A stretch of 64,000 bases of DNA. It comes from Roseburia zhanii (GTDB lineage: Bacteria; Bacillota; Clostridia; Lachnospirales; Lachnospiraceae). Within the stretch, counting starts at the first letter, position 1. Every line of letters begins with the position of its first letter. The stretch spans positions 310,001-374,000 of the forward strand of contig NZ_JACOPH010000001.1 of NCBI RefSeq assembly GCF_014287635.1, in the 5' to 3' direction. This document shows, one piece after another, positions 36,843 through 46,201 of this stretch. The notes beneath the pieces were generated by a model. The model was not told the DNA's origin and searched no databases. It saw only the letters and a program-made list of their open reading frames with translations. Made by a program: the position numbers and the translations under genes.

Positions 36843-38654
36843 TTGAAAAAGCGTAATTACAGAGGATTTGGATTCTATGCGGTCTTAGTGATCGTTGTCG
36901 TTGTACTCTGGCTGATGTTAGATGCAAAGCAGAATGCAGCAAATGCGTATACGATGACGGAATTTAAAACTGCATTGACAAAAGAAGATGTTGTCTATAT
37001 AGAAATAGAACAAAACAGAGAAATACCGACGGGTGTACTCAATATCCGTCTGAAAGATAATGTAGAGAAAGAACTCTATGTTACAGATGTCAATGAGATA
37101 CAGGATCTGCTGGCAGAACATGATTTTACCAATTATTATGTGTCAGATGTTCCACCGGAGAGCTGGCTGCTTAACCTGCTCCCATTACTGATCGTATTGG
37201 CAACGATGTTCATTTTGTTTATGATCATGAGCAATCAGGCGGCAGCAGGCGGCGGTGGCAGCAAGATGATGAATTTTGGCAAGAGCCGTGCAAAGCTTTC
37301 CACTGAAGAAAATAAGATGAATTTTGGAAATGTCGCAGGACTTCAGGAAGAAAAAGCAGAGTTAGAAGAACTGGTAGATTTCTTAAAAGCACCAAGAAAA
37401 TATACAAGACTTGGGGCAAGGATACCAAAAGGTGTGCTTTTAGTAGGCCCTCCGGGAACCGGTAAGACCTTACTTGCAAAGGCAGTAGCAGGAGAAGCCG
37501 GAGTTCCGTTTTTTAGTATTTCCGGTTCAGATTTTGTAGAGATGTTTGTCGGAGTCGGTGCATCCCGTGTCCGTGACTTGTTTGAAGAAGCCAAGAAAAA
37601 TGCACCTTGTATCGTATTTATCGATGAGATCGATGCAGTCGCAAGACGCAGAGGAACCGGAATGGGCGGTGGACATGATGAGCGTGAGCAGACATTGAAC
37701 CAGATGCTTGTCGAAATGGACGGATTTGGTATCAATGAAGGAATTATTGTCATGGCAGCTACTAACCGTGTCGATATCTTAGATCCGGCGATTATGCGTC
37801 CGGGACGTTTTGACCGTAAGATCCATGTCGGCAGACCGGATATCGGTGGCAGGGAAGAAATCTTAAAAGTTCATGTTAAGAATAAACCGTTAGCAGATGA
37901 TGTGGATTTAAAACAGATTGCACAGACAACAGCCGGATTTACCGGAGCTGATCTTGAAAATCTGTTAAATGAAGCTGCAATCAATGCAGCAAAAGAAGAC
38001 CGTGCCTATATCATGCAGGAGGATATCAAGAAATCCTTTGTCAAAGTAGGCATTGGTGCAGAGAAAAAGAGCCGTATCATTTCAGAAAAAGAAAAACGTA
38101 TCACCGCATTCCATGAAGCAGGTCATGCGATCTTATTCCATGTACTGCCGGATGTGGGACCGGTATATTCGATTTCTATCATACCAACCGGTGCAGGGGC
38201 AGCAGGATATACGATGCCATTGCCGGAACATGATGAAATGTTTGATACTAAGGGACGTATGTTACAGCAGATCGTTGTAGATCTTGGTGGCCGTGTCGCA
38301 GAGGAATTGATCTTTGATGATATCACAACAGGCGCTTCACAGGATATCAAACAGGCGACACAGCTTGCAAAAGCCATGGTAACAAAATATGGCATGTCAG
38401 ACAACGTAGGTCTTATCAATTATGATAATGAAGACGATGAAGTATTTATCGGCAGAGATCTTGCACATGCAAGAGGATATGGGGAAGGCGTTGCAGCACG
38501 TATCGATGATGAAGTAAAACGGATCATTGACGAGTGCTATGCAAGAGCAAAAGCAATTATCCGTGAGCATGAAGACGTATTGAACCGGTGTGCAGAGCTT
38601 TTATTAGAAAAAGAGAAGATCAGCCGGGAGGAATTTGAGGCATTATTTTCGTAA
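36843..38654 (+). CDS. ftsH: ATP-dependent zinc metalloprotease FtsH
   Basis: 603 residues. Two transmembrane helices (about 7-25 and 107-127) frame a short external domain. The AAA module has Walker A GPPGTGKT (202-209), Walker B IVFIDEID and the second region of homology [20 protein letters not shown]. The protease site is HEAGH (424-428). It degrades membrane and regulatory proteins. The start is TTG with AAGGAGGT seven bases upstream. Confidence 0.96.
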   Translation: MKKRNYRGFGFYAVLVIVVVVLWLMLDAKQNAANAYTMTEFKTALTKEDVVYIEIEQNREIPTGVLNIRLKDNVEKELYVTDVNEIQDLLAEHDFTNYYVSDVPPESWLLNLLPLLIVLATMFILFMIMSNQAAAGGGGSKMMNFGKSRAKLSTEENKMNFGNVAGLQEEKAELEELVDFLKAPRKYTRLGARIPKGVLLVGPPGTGKTLLAKAVAGEAGVPFFSISGSDFVEMFVGVGASRVRDLFEEAKKNAPCIVFIDEIDAVARRRGTGMGGGHDEREQTLNQMLVEMDGFGINEGIIVMAATNRVDILDPAIMRPGRFDRKIHVGRPDIGGREEILKVHVKNKPLADDVDLKQIAQTTAGFTGADLENLLNEAAINAAKEDRAYIMQEDIKKSFVKVGIGAEKKSRIISEKEKRITAFHEAGHAILFHVLPDVGPVYSISIIPTGAGAAGYTMPLPEHDEMFDTKGRMLQQIVVDLGGRVAEELIFDDITTGASQDIKQATQLAKAMVTKYGMSDNVGLINYDNEDDEVFIGRDLAHARGYGEGVAARIDDEVKRIIDECYARAKAIIREHEDVLNRCAELLLEKEKISREEFEALFS

Positions 38655-38903
38655 CAAAATGGCAGAAAACAGCTGCAGACAAAAAGTTGGGAAAGATATA
38701 AATAGTGATTGTGCATTTTTTAAATCGATTCACAAAAATTAGGACTAAGGTACTATACATTATTCACAAAAACAACATCAAAAATTTGTGAAGTTTGTGC
38801 ACACTTATCTTGGCTTTGATGTTACTATAATAACCGTAAAAACCCCCCAATACATTATATATAGTTTTTGCTACACCCCATAGTAAAAATACCTTCTCCT
38901 AAA

Positions 38904-38936
38904 AAAGACAGCAGATCGATGGCTGTCTTTTTTATT
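38904..38936 (+). terminator. Terminator downstream of ftsH
   Basis: AAAAAAGACAGC and GCTGTCTTTTTT form a symmetrical stem. The 250 bases between the ftsH stop and this hairpin show no gene. Confidence 0.8.
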
Positions 38937-38945
38937 TTATCATAA

Positions 38946-39256
38946 GATTTGGGTGTCAAAAGATGGCTTTCATTTTTTTGATTGGCAGATTACACAAAGC
39001 CGAGTCTATTTTGTTCCGTTGTACGAAAATAAGAAAATCTAAGCCTGCCTGAATTAGATTGTGATAAAGTGACGTGTACGTCTTAAACGCCCATCCATGG
39101 GCATTAAGACTTTTGCTGCCGTCCATGGCAGCAAAACGCTATACATGAACAGGCAGACTAAGATTTACTAATTTTCTCCCAAAGTCACAAAAATAGTTTC
39201 GGCTTTGTGCAATCTGCCAGCCACTAAGTTGTGAGCCACCTTTTGACACTCGAATC
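38946..39256. repeat. MITE-like palindromic element, copy A (311 bp)
   Basis: Ends GATTTGGGTGTCAAAAGATG (38946-) and AGCCACCTTTTGACACTCGAATC (to 39256) are inverted with few mismatches. Nested inside, GATTGGCAGATTACACAAAG (38980-) is inverted against CTTTGTGCAATCTGCC. Central hairpins lie near 39083-39145. It holds no gene. A shorter relative is copy B at 47683-47808. Confidence 0.75.
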
Positions 39257-39294
39257 ATCATAGAGAAATTCTAAGAAAAGAGGGAACATGATTT

Positions 39295-41424
39295 ATGAAA
39301 TATCAGTCGGTCTATGAGTTAAACAGAGTACAGCAGTATATTATGCAGATGCGTCCAGTCCTGCGGAAACAGGCCTTGTTTTCAGATGGAACAAAAGATT
39401 ACAGGATTCCTGCAGAACCAAAAGAGAACGAGATCGTAACGATCCGTTTCCGGACAGCAAAAGATAATGTCGATGTTGTCTGGTTATGTACCAAAGATAC
39501 ACGCTATCAGATGAAATTAGTCGAGCGTGATGATACTTTTGATTATTATGCAGTCAGAATACCATTGACAACAGAACGTTTTTCATACTATTTTGAAGTC
39601 GCATCAGGATTGCTAAACTGCTATTATGACCGTTATGGTGTGACAAAAGAGGTCAGGGAACAGTATTTCTTTGAGATCGTTCCGGGATTTTCCACACCGG
39701 ACTGGGCAAAAGGTGCTGTAATGTATCAGATCTTAGTAGACCGATTCTATAATGGAGATCCTTCGAATGATGTTTTAGACGGAGAATATTACTATATCAA
39801 AACATTGAGCAGCCGAGTACCGGGGGAACAGTGGGACAAATGTCCGGAAAATTTTGGTGTAGCTGAATTTTATGGCGGAGATCTTGCAGGTGTTTTGGAA
39901 AAATTAGATTATCTTGCAAAACTTGGAGTAGAAGTGATTTATTTTAATCCGATCTTTGTTTCGCCATCGAATCATAAATATGATATTCAGGATTATGACC
40001 ACATTGATCCGCATTACGGAAAGATCATCGAAGATGAAGGAGAGCTTCTGATCGAGGGAGAAACCGATAACAGAAAAGCTACCCGTTACTGCTGCCGTGT
40101 CACGAACCAGAAGAATTTAGAGGCAGGCAATGCATTTTTTGCAGAATTTATGCAGGAAGTGCATAAGCGTGGAATGAAAGTGATCTTAGACGGTGTATTT
40201 AACCACTGTGGATCATTCAACCACTGGATGGACAGAGAAGAGATCTATGCCGGCAGGGAAGGATTCGCACCGGGGGCATATGTATCAAAAGACAGTCCGT
40301 ATCGGGATTATTTTGGATTTTCCAATAAAGATGATGCGGCATGGCCGCACAATAAGTCCTATGAGGGCTGGTGGGGACATGATACACTTCCAAAATTAAA
40401 CTACGAAGGTTCAAAGGCTTTATATGAGGATATTTTGAGGATCGGAAAAAAATGGGTATCAGAGCCATATTGTGCAGACGGCTGGCGTTTAGATGTGGCG
40501 GCAGATTTAGGGCACAGTGAGGAATTTAACCATCAGTTCTGGAGAGATTTCAGGGATGCGGTCAAAGAAGCCAATCCGAATGCCGTTATCTTAGCAGAGC
40601 ATTATGGTGATCCAAAGGCATGGTTAGCCGGGGATCAATGGGATACGATCATGAATTATTCAGCATTTATGGAACCTCTGACATGGTTTTTGACCGGTAT
40701 GGAGAAGCATAGTGATGAGTATCAGCCGGAACGTATCGGAAAGATCAGTGATTTCGAGGGGGCAATGCGGCATTATATGACCAGTTTTATGACACCATCA
40801 CTTTACTGTGCAATGAACCAGCTTTCTAACCATGATCATTCACGTTTTTTAACAAGAACGAACCACAAAGCAGGACGGGCAGAATTTTTAGGAAAAGAAT
40901 CGGCTTCAGAAAATGTAGATTATGGTGTAATGCGTGAAGCCGTGTTGGTGCAGATGACATGGCCGGGAGCACCGACGCTTTATTATGGAGATGAAGCGGG
41001 GCTCTGCGGATATACGGATCCTGATAACCGCAGGACATATCCATGGGGACATGAAAACGTGGAACTGATCGATCTGCACAGGGAACTGATTCGGATCCAT
41101 AAGGACAATCCGGCAATCCGGAATGGTTCCTTTACATTTTTAGACAGTGAAGATGATCTGCTCTGTTATGCAAGATTTAACAGAGAACAGCAGTTTATCA
41201 TTATCGTAAATAACAGTAACGAAGAAAAAACGAAAAAGTTAAATGTTTTAGGTGCCGGAGTTCCTTTAAAATGCACACTACGGCAGTTGATCGTAACAAC
41301 AGACTTAGGATATTCCCTGATGCCGCAGTATTATCAGGTAAAAGAAAGCACTGTATCTGTTACGATACAAAAAAAATCGGCAGTGATTTTAACAACAGTT
41401 CAGCATGAGCTGAACCGTTGTTAA
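39295..41424 (+). CDS. Glycoside hydrolase family 13 (neopullulanase/cyclomaltodextrinase type)
   Basis: 709 residues. A beta-sandwich precedes the catalytic barrel, which starts near GAVMYQILVDRFYNGD. Catalytic residues are nucleophile Asp400 (GWRLDVAADLG), acid/base Glu435 (ILAEHYG) and Asp514 (QLSNHDHSRF). No signal peptide, so it should act inside the cell on imported maltodextrins or cyclodextrins. Exact specificity is uncertain. It is monocistronic with its own terminator. Confidence 0.9.
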   Translation: MKYQSVYELNRVQQYIMQMRPVLRKQALFSDGTKDYRIPAEPKENEIVTIRFRTAKDNVDVVWLCTKDTRYQMKLVERDDTFDYYAVRIPLTTERFSYYFEVASGLLNCYYDRYGVTKEVREQYFFEIVPGFSTPDWAKGAVMYQILVDRFYNGDPSNDVLDGEYYYIKTLSSRVPGEQWDKCPENFGVAEFYGGDLAGVLEKLDYLAKLGVEVIYFNPIFVSPSNHKYDIQDYDHIDPHYGKIIEDEGELLIEGETDNRKATRYCCRVTNQKNLEAGNAFFAEFMQEVHKRGMKVILDGVFNHCGSFNHWMDREEIYAGREGFAPGAYVSKDSPYRDYFGFSNKDDAAWPHNKSYEGWWGHDTLPKLNYEGSKALYEDILRIGKKWVSEPYCADGWRLDVAADLGHSEEFNHQFWRDFRDAVKEANPNAVILAEHYGDPKAWLAGDQWDTIMNYSAFMEPLTWFLTGMEKHSDEYQPERIGKISDFEGAMRHYMTSFMTPSLYCAMNQLSNHDHSRFLTRTNHKAGRAEFLGKESASENVDYGVMREAVLVQMTWPGAPTLYYGDEAGLCGYTDPDNRRTYPWGHENVELIDLHRELIRIHKDNPAIRNGSFTFLDSEDDLLCYARFNREQQFIIIVNNSNEEKTKKLNVLGAGVPLKCTLRQLIVTTDLGYSLMPQYYQVKESTVSVTIQKKSAVILTTVQHELNRC

Positions 41425-41440
41425 ATTAAAAAAATTTTTA
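41391..41440 (+). terminator. Terminator overlapping the GH13 stop
   Basis: AACAACAGTTCAGC and GCTGAACCGTTGTT pair around ATGA with one mismatch, followed by AAATT and a run ending in TTTTT. Confidence 0.65.
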
Positions 41441-41448
41441 AAAGTATC

Positions 41449-41477
41449 TTGAAAACTGAAAATGACTATGCTATAAT
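41449..41477 (+). promoter_or_regulatory. tRNA operon promoter
   Basis: TTGAAA (41449-41454), 17 bases, TATAAT (41472-41477), upstream of the two tRNAs. Confidence 0.75.
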
Positions 41478-41515
41478 ATCATCTTGTCAGGGCGTTGATA
41501 TACGTTTTGAAAAAT

Positions 41516-41597
41516 GGGCAGATTCCCGAGTGGCCAAAGGGGACAGACTGTAAATCTGCTGCATATTGCTTCGGTGGTTCGAATCCACCTCTGCCCA
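41516..41597 (+). tRNA. tRNA-Tyr (GTA)
   Basis: 82 bases. Acceptor GGGCAGA pairs with TCTGCCC, discriminator A. Anticodon GTA sits in CTGTAAA. It has the long variable arm expected of tRNA-Tyr, and GGTTCGAATCC in the T arm. The 3' CCA is not encoded. Confidence 0.95.
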
Positions 41598-41636
41598 TTT
41601 CATTTCTATCACAAACTGATACATAATTTCATATTT

Positions 41637-41720
41637 GCCCGCGTGGCGGAACTGGCAGACGCGCAGGACTTAAAATCCTGTTGTAGCGATACAGTACCGG
41701 TTCGATTCCGGTCGCGGGCA
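41637..41720 (+). tRNA. tRNA-Leu (TAA)
   Basis: 84 bases. Acceptor GCCCGCG pairs with CGCGGGC, discriminator A. Anticodon TAA in CTTAAAA. Long variable arm, and GGTTCGATTCC in the T arm. The 3' CCA is not encoded. Confidence 0.95.
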
Positions 41721-41730
41721 TGAAAGTGAA

Positions 41731-41762
41731 GAAACCTTGAGAGATTGAGGTTTCTTTTTTTA
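41731..41762 (+). terminator. tRNA operon terminator
   Basis: GAAACCT (41731-41737) pairs with AGGTTTC (41748-41754), followed by TTTTTTTA. Confidence 0.8.
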
Positions 41763-41984
41763 TTTGGAAAAGAACAATACCGGGTACAGCTGATGATCAA
41801 AAGGGTTTCATTGTAAACGAAACAGATACTTCCATATCAGGATAAGATTCTGTATAATATATCTATCATGTGCTAAGAAAAGATGTGGAAAACTCTTAGA
41901 GAATGAAAAGAACCAGAAACTCAATGTGAAACAAAAATGACAATATAGTAAATGTGATACATTCACAGATAAAAGGAGGATCAG

Positions 41985-44204
41985 ATGCCGGTTATTTATC
42001 ATGCAGATACAAAAATTTTTCATTTATATAATGATACGATCAGCTATCTTATGATGGTGCTGAGAAACGGACAGTTGGGGCAGTTATATTTTGGAAAGAA
42101 AATTCGGGATAAAGAAGATTTTTCTTATTTATTGGAGCTAAAACAGCGGGCAATGGCATCTTATATTTATGAAGGTGACCGAACTTTTTCGATGGAGCAT
42201 ATCAAGCAGGAACTTCCGGTATTTGGTGCTACAGATTACCGTCAGCCGGCAGTAGAAATCTTACAGGAAAATGGCAGCCGTCTGTCGGAATTTACCTATG
42301 AGTCACATCAGATACAAAAAGGAAAGCCCGGATTAGAAGGACTGCCTGCAACGTATGTAGAGTCAGACGAAGAAGCAGATACATTGATCATCACGTTAAA
42401 AGATACGGTGACAGGTATCTGTGCAAATATGCTTTATAGTATCTATGCAAAGGGCGGTATTCTAACACGCAGTATCTGTTATGAGAATAAAGGAAAACAG
42501 CCGGTACACCTGACTAGGGCGATGAGTCTGAATTTAGATCTGCCGGATCATGATTATGAGTGGCTGCAGCTTTCCGGTGCATGGGCAAGGGAACGGCATA
42601 TCAAAACACGCAGCTTAGAACAGGGAATCACAGCCATTGGAAGTATGCGTGGTCATTCTTCCCACCAGCAGAATCCTTTTGTCACATTAAAACGTCCATA
42701 TACTACAGAACATCAGGGTGAAGTGATCGGAGTTAGTCTGGTATACAGTGGAAATTTTTTGATGCAGGCAGAAGTTGATACGCATAATGTGACAAGACTT
42801 TCAGCGGGTATCCATCCAGACTGTTTTGACTGGAAATTAGATGCCGGAGAGCATTTCCAGACACCGGAGGCGGTGCTTGTTTATTCAGATAAGGGACTAA
42901 ACGGCATGAGCCAGACATTTCATAAATTGTACCGGAAACGTTTAGCAAGAGGATACTGGCGGGATAAGACAAGACCGATACTGATCAACAACTGGGAGGC
43001 AACATATTTTGACTTCACAGAAGAACGTCTGCTTGAGATTGCAAAAAAAGCATATGAATGTGGAGTAGAATTATTTGTATTAGATGACGGCTGGTTTGGT
43101 GCAAGAAGTAATGATCATGCAGGACTTGGTGACTGGGTAGTAAACAGAGAGCGTCTGCAAAATGGAATTTCCGGTCTGTCTGAAAAAATAGAAGCACTCG
43201 GTATGAAATTCGGTCTGTGGTTTGAGCCGGAGATGGTCAATAAAGATTCAGACCTTTACCGCACACATCCCGACTGGATTTTACAGGTGCCAGAGCGCAA
43301 TGTTTCCCATGGAAGAAATCAGTATGTTCTTGATTTTTCCCGAAAGGAAGTGGTAGATCATATCTATGAAATGATGACTGAGATTCTACGGAAATCTAAG
43401 ATTTCTTATATTAAATGGGATATGAACAGAAGTATCAGCGAGTGCTATTCAAACACATTATTGCCAGAGCAGCAGGGCGAAGTATTCCATCGTTATATTT
43501 TAGGGGTATATGATCTGTATGAACGTCTGACAAGTGAATTTTCGGAAATCCTGTTTGAATCCTGTGCAAGCGGCGGTGGACGGTTCGATGCCGGAATGCT
43601 CTATTATGCACCACAATGCTGGGCAAGTGACGATACCGATGCGATCGAACGGTTAAAAATACAGTATGGCACATCGCTGTGTTATCCGATCAGCAGCATC
43701 GGCAGTCATGTATCTGTGATACCAAATCATCAGGTATTTCGGAATACTCCACTGCATACAAGGGCGAACGTGGCTTATTTTGGAACATTTGGATATGAGT
43801 TGGACTTAAATAAATTAAATGAAACAGAACTATCACAGGTCAAAGAGCAGATTGCATTTATGAAAAAGTACCGGCAGGTGATCCAGTTTGGAAATTTTTA
43901 CCGTCTGCGCAGTCCGTTTGAAACAAATGAAACGATCTGGGAGGTTGTCAGTGAAGATAAGAAAACAGTCCTTGTCGGCTGGTATCGTACTTTAAATCAG
44001 GTCAATGGCACATTTGACCGGATACAGCTAATGGGACTTGCACCGGATCTTCTTTATACGAATGAGCAGAATGGAACGAAGAATTATGGAGATGAGCTGA
44101 TGCATTTAGGTCTGATCATATCTGATGTGACAGCAGGTGAAGTGACAGGTGATGATATCCCATGTACAGATTTTGAATCGAGGATCTATCTGTTAGAGGC
44201 TTAA
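41985..44204 (+). CDS. Alpha-galactosidase, glycoside hydrolase family 36
   Basis: 739 residues, cytoplasmic (no signal peptide). N-terminal beta-supersandwich, then the barrel with LFVLDDGWFGARSND, nucleophile Asp479 in YIKWDMNRSISE, FESCASGGGRFD and acid/base Asp549 in CWASDDTDAIER. It releases galactose from melibiose and the raffinose family. AAAGGAGGA precedes the start. Together with the GPH symporter and fructokinase nearby it fits raffinose-oligosaccharide use, although they are not one operon. Confidence 0.93.
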   Translation: MPVIYHADTKIFHLYNDTISYLMMVLRNGQLGQLYFGKKIRDKEDFSYLLELKQRAMASYIYEGDRTFSMEHIKQELPVFGATDYRQPAVEILQENGSRLSEFTYESHQIQKGKPGLEGLPATYVESDEEADTLIITLKDTVTGICANMLYSIYAKGGILTRSICYENKGKQPVHLTRAMSLNLDLPDHDYEWLQLSGAWARERHIKTRSLEQGITAIGSMRGHSSHQQNPFVTLKRPYTTEHQGEVIGVSLVYSGNFLMQAEVDTHNVTRLSAGIHPDCFDWKLDAGEHFQTPEAVLVYSDKGLNGMSQTFHKLYRKRLARGYWRDKTRPILINNWEATYFDFTEERLLEIAKKAYECGVELFVLDDGWFGARSNDHAGLGDWVVNRERLQNGISGLSEKIEALGMKFGLWFEPEMVNKDSDLYRTHPDWILQVPERNVSHGRNQYVLDFSRKEVVDHIYEMMTEILRKSKISYIKWDMNRSISECYSNTLLPEQQGEVFHRYILGVYDLYERLTSEFSEILFESCASGGGRFDAGMLYYAPQCWASDDTDAIERLKIQYGTSLCYPISSIGSHVSVIPNHQVFRNTPLHTRANVAYFGTFGYELDLNKLNETELSQVKEQIAFMKKYRQVIQFGNFYRLRSPFETNETIWEVVSEDKKTVLVGWYRTLNQVNGTFDRIQLMGLAPDLLYTNEQNGTKNYGDELMHLGLIISDVTAGEVTGDDIPCTDFESRIYLLEA

Positions 44205-44224
44205 ATACCATATAACAAGAAACG

Positions 44225-44254
44225 AACATAAACAAAAAATCTTCTGCATACAAT
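44225..44254 (+). promoter_or_regulatory. Sigma-E-like promoter of spoIIID
   Basis: CATACAAT (44247-44254) is an exact match to the sigma-E -10 consensus (CATACAnT). ACATAAA 14 bases upstream (44226-44232) keeps the core ATA of the -35 box. spoIIID is a sigma-E gene in Bacillus. Confidence 0.6.
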
Positions 44255-44282
44255 GTAAAAACAAGTATCGCAGGGGATTTTT

Positions 44283-44537
44283 TTGAAAGGCTATATTGAG
44301 GAAAGAGCTATGGAAATAGCAAAATATATTATTGAAAACAATGCAACTGTAAGACAGACTGCAAAGCAGTTTGGCATTAGCAAGAGTACCGTACATAAGG
44401 ATGTAACAGAACGACTTCCACAGATCAATCCAGCATTAGCAAAGACCGCAAGGAAAGTATTAGATGTCAATAAGTCAGAACGTCATATCCGTGGCGGGCT
44501 TGCAACAAGAGAAAAATATCTGCATCAGCATATGTAA
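44283..44537 (+). CDS. spoIIID: Sporulation transcriptional regulator SpoIIID
   Basis: 84 residues. The helix-turn-helix is ATVRQTAKQFGISKSTVHKD, and the basic tail HIRGGLATREKYLHQ is typical. SpoIIID activates and represses mother-cell genes after sigma-E. The start is TTG with CAGGGGAT upstream. It stands alone between GH36 and a MITE-like repeat. Confidence 0.95.
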   Translation: MKGYIEERAMEIAKYIIENNATVRQTAKQFGISKSTVHKDVTERLPQINPALAKTARKVLDVNKSERHIRGGLATREKYLHQHM

Positions 44538-44617
44538 AAACAAAATGATCTTTTACGAAGAAAACCGCCTGGACTATGTGGGTATCACAAGGTCTAAGCG
44601 GTTTTTCAGGCTTTTTT

Positions 44618-44812
44618 GTAACTATTCAGAACCCCTCTCATATATTCGCAAAACCGCACGATAAATCGTGCTTTACCGCTGCTTTGCAGCTATTTTGTTC
44701 ATATATGGGGCGGTGACTCTATTCGAGCCACCTTACGAATCATAAAAACTGTTACTTACATGCAAGCATGACGTATCAATTTTTACGATTCTAAGGGGTT
44801 CTGAATAGTTAC
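44618..44812. repeat. MITE-like element with perfect 19-bp inverted ends and 8-bp flanking repeat
   Basis: GTAACTATTCAGAACCCCT (44618-44636) and AGGGGTTCTGAATAGTTAC (44794-44812) are exact inverted repeats. GCTTTTTT flanks it on both sides (44610-44617 and 44813-44820) as a probable target duplication. The 195-bp interior holds small hairpins (CACGATAAATCGTG, GCTGCTTTGCAGC) and no gene. Confidence 0.78.
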
Positions 44813-44864
44813 GCTTTTTTTAAATAAGCTGTAAAGATTTCGTATCTTGATAGTTACGAAGGAT

Positions 44865-46010
44865 TTACATGATCTTACGGAACAGATCTTTTAAATCCTC
44901 CACGCTTGCTTCTTTTGGATTGCCCGGTGCACAGGCATCAGCATGAGCTGATTCTGCAAGGAAGTCTAAGTCAGATTCTTTGATCGCTTCAAGTTTTGAT
45001 GGGATACCAACATCAGCAGAAAGTTTTCTGACTGCATCGATCGCAGCTTTACGATATTCTTCAACAGACATGGCATCAACATTGGCAACGCCCATGGCTC
45101 TTGCAATTTCGCGGTATTTTTCGCCGGTGCAGTCCTGATTGTATTCCATAACGATCGGAAGCATCATTGCACAGGCAACACCATGCGGAGTGTCATAGAC
45201 AGCACCTAAGGTATGTGCCATGGAGTGTGCGATTCCAAGACCTACATTTGAAAATCCCATGCCGGCAATGTACTGACCTAATGCCATGCCTTCCCTGCCT
45301 TCTTTGGTATTTTCAACAGCACCGCGAAGTGATTTCGAAATGATTTCAATCGCTTTTAAATGGAACATATCAGTCATTTCCCATGCAGCCTTTGTGGTAT
45401 AGCCTTCAATGGCATGTGTCAATGCATCCATACCGGTAGAAGCGGTCAGACCCTTCGGCATTGAAGACATCATATCAGGATCAACGATTGCAATGATCGG
45501 CATATCGTGTGGATCAACACAGACAAATTTACGTTTGCGTTCTACATCGGTGATCACATAGTTGATTGTTACTTCAGCAGCAGTTCCGGCAGTAGTAGGA
45601 ACTGCAATGATCGGTACACAAGGCTTCTTTGTTGGAGCGACACCTTCAAGGCTTCTGACATCTTCAAATTCAGGATTGGCAATGATAATGCCGATCGCTT
45701 TTGCCGTATCCATGGAAGAACCGCCACCGATCGCAATAATATAATCGGCTTTGGAGGCTTTGAAAGCAGCAACACCATGCTGTACATTTTCAATCGTCGG
45801 ATTGGCTTTGATATCCGAATAAATTTCATAAGCTAACCCCTCTTTATCAAGGATATCCGTTACTTTTGAAGTAACATTAAATTTGATCAGATCAGGGTCA
45901 GAGCATATAAATGCTTTGGAAAAACCCTGCGCTTTTGCTTCCGTTGCGATTTCTGCGATTGCTCCTGCTCCATGATAGGAAGTCTGATTTAACATGATTC
46001 TGTTTGCCAT
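44865..46010 (-). CDS. fucO: Iron-containing alcohol dehydrogenase, lactaldehyde reductase type
   Basis: 381 residues. NAD-binding GGGSSMDTAKAIG, VPTTAGTAAEVT, and metal-ligand region MDALTHAIEGYTTKAA with GIAHSMAHTLGAVYDTPHG. The sequence resembles FucO, which reduces lactaldehyde to 1,2-propanediol in fucose or rhamnose fermentation. No fucose genes are nearby, so a general short-chain aldehyde reductase is possible. An extended -10 (TGTTATAAT, minus strand, 46095-46087) probably drives it. Confidence 0.85.
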   Translation of the reverse strand: MANRIMLNQTSYHGAGAIAEIATEAKAQGFSKAFICSDPDLIKFNVTSKVTDILDKEGLAYEIYSDIKANPTIENVQHGVAAFKASKADYIIAIGGGSSMDTAKAIGIIIANPEFEDVRSLEGVAPTKKPCVPIIAVPTTAGTAAEVTINYVITDVERKRKFVCVDPHDMPIIAIVDPDMMSSMPKGLTASTGMDALTHAIEGYTTKAAWEMTDMFHLKAIEIISKSLRGAVENTKEGREGMALGQYIAGMGFSNVGLGIAHSMAHTLGAVYDTPHGVACAMMLPIVMEYNQDCTGEKYREIARAMGVANVDAMSVEEYRKAAIDAVRKLSADVGIPSKLEAIKESDLDFLAESAHADACAPGNPKEASVEDLKDLFRKIM

Positions 46011-46201
46011 AATAATTCTTCTCCTTTACCTTTAGTTAAAAAAATCCCATGGATATCGCATGACGTATATCCAAATGTCTGCATCTATTATAACAGAAAT
46101 TGAAAGAAAAATCTTTGTTTTTTACATAATTTTCAAAATATTGGAGAAAATACGTTACTGTTCATAAAAAAATGGAAAATTTTCTCGTTGGAGGCTGAAA
46201 A

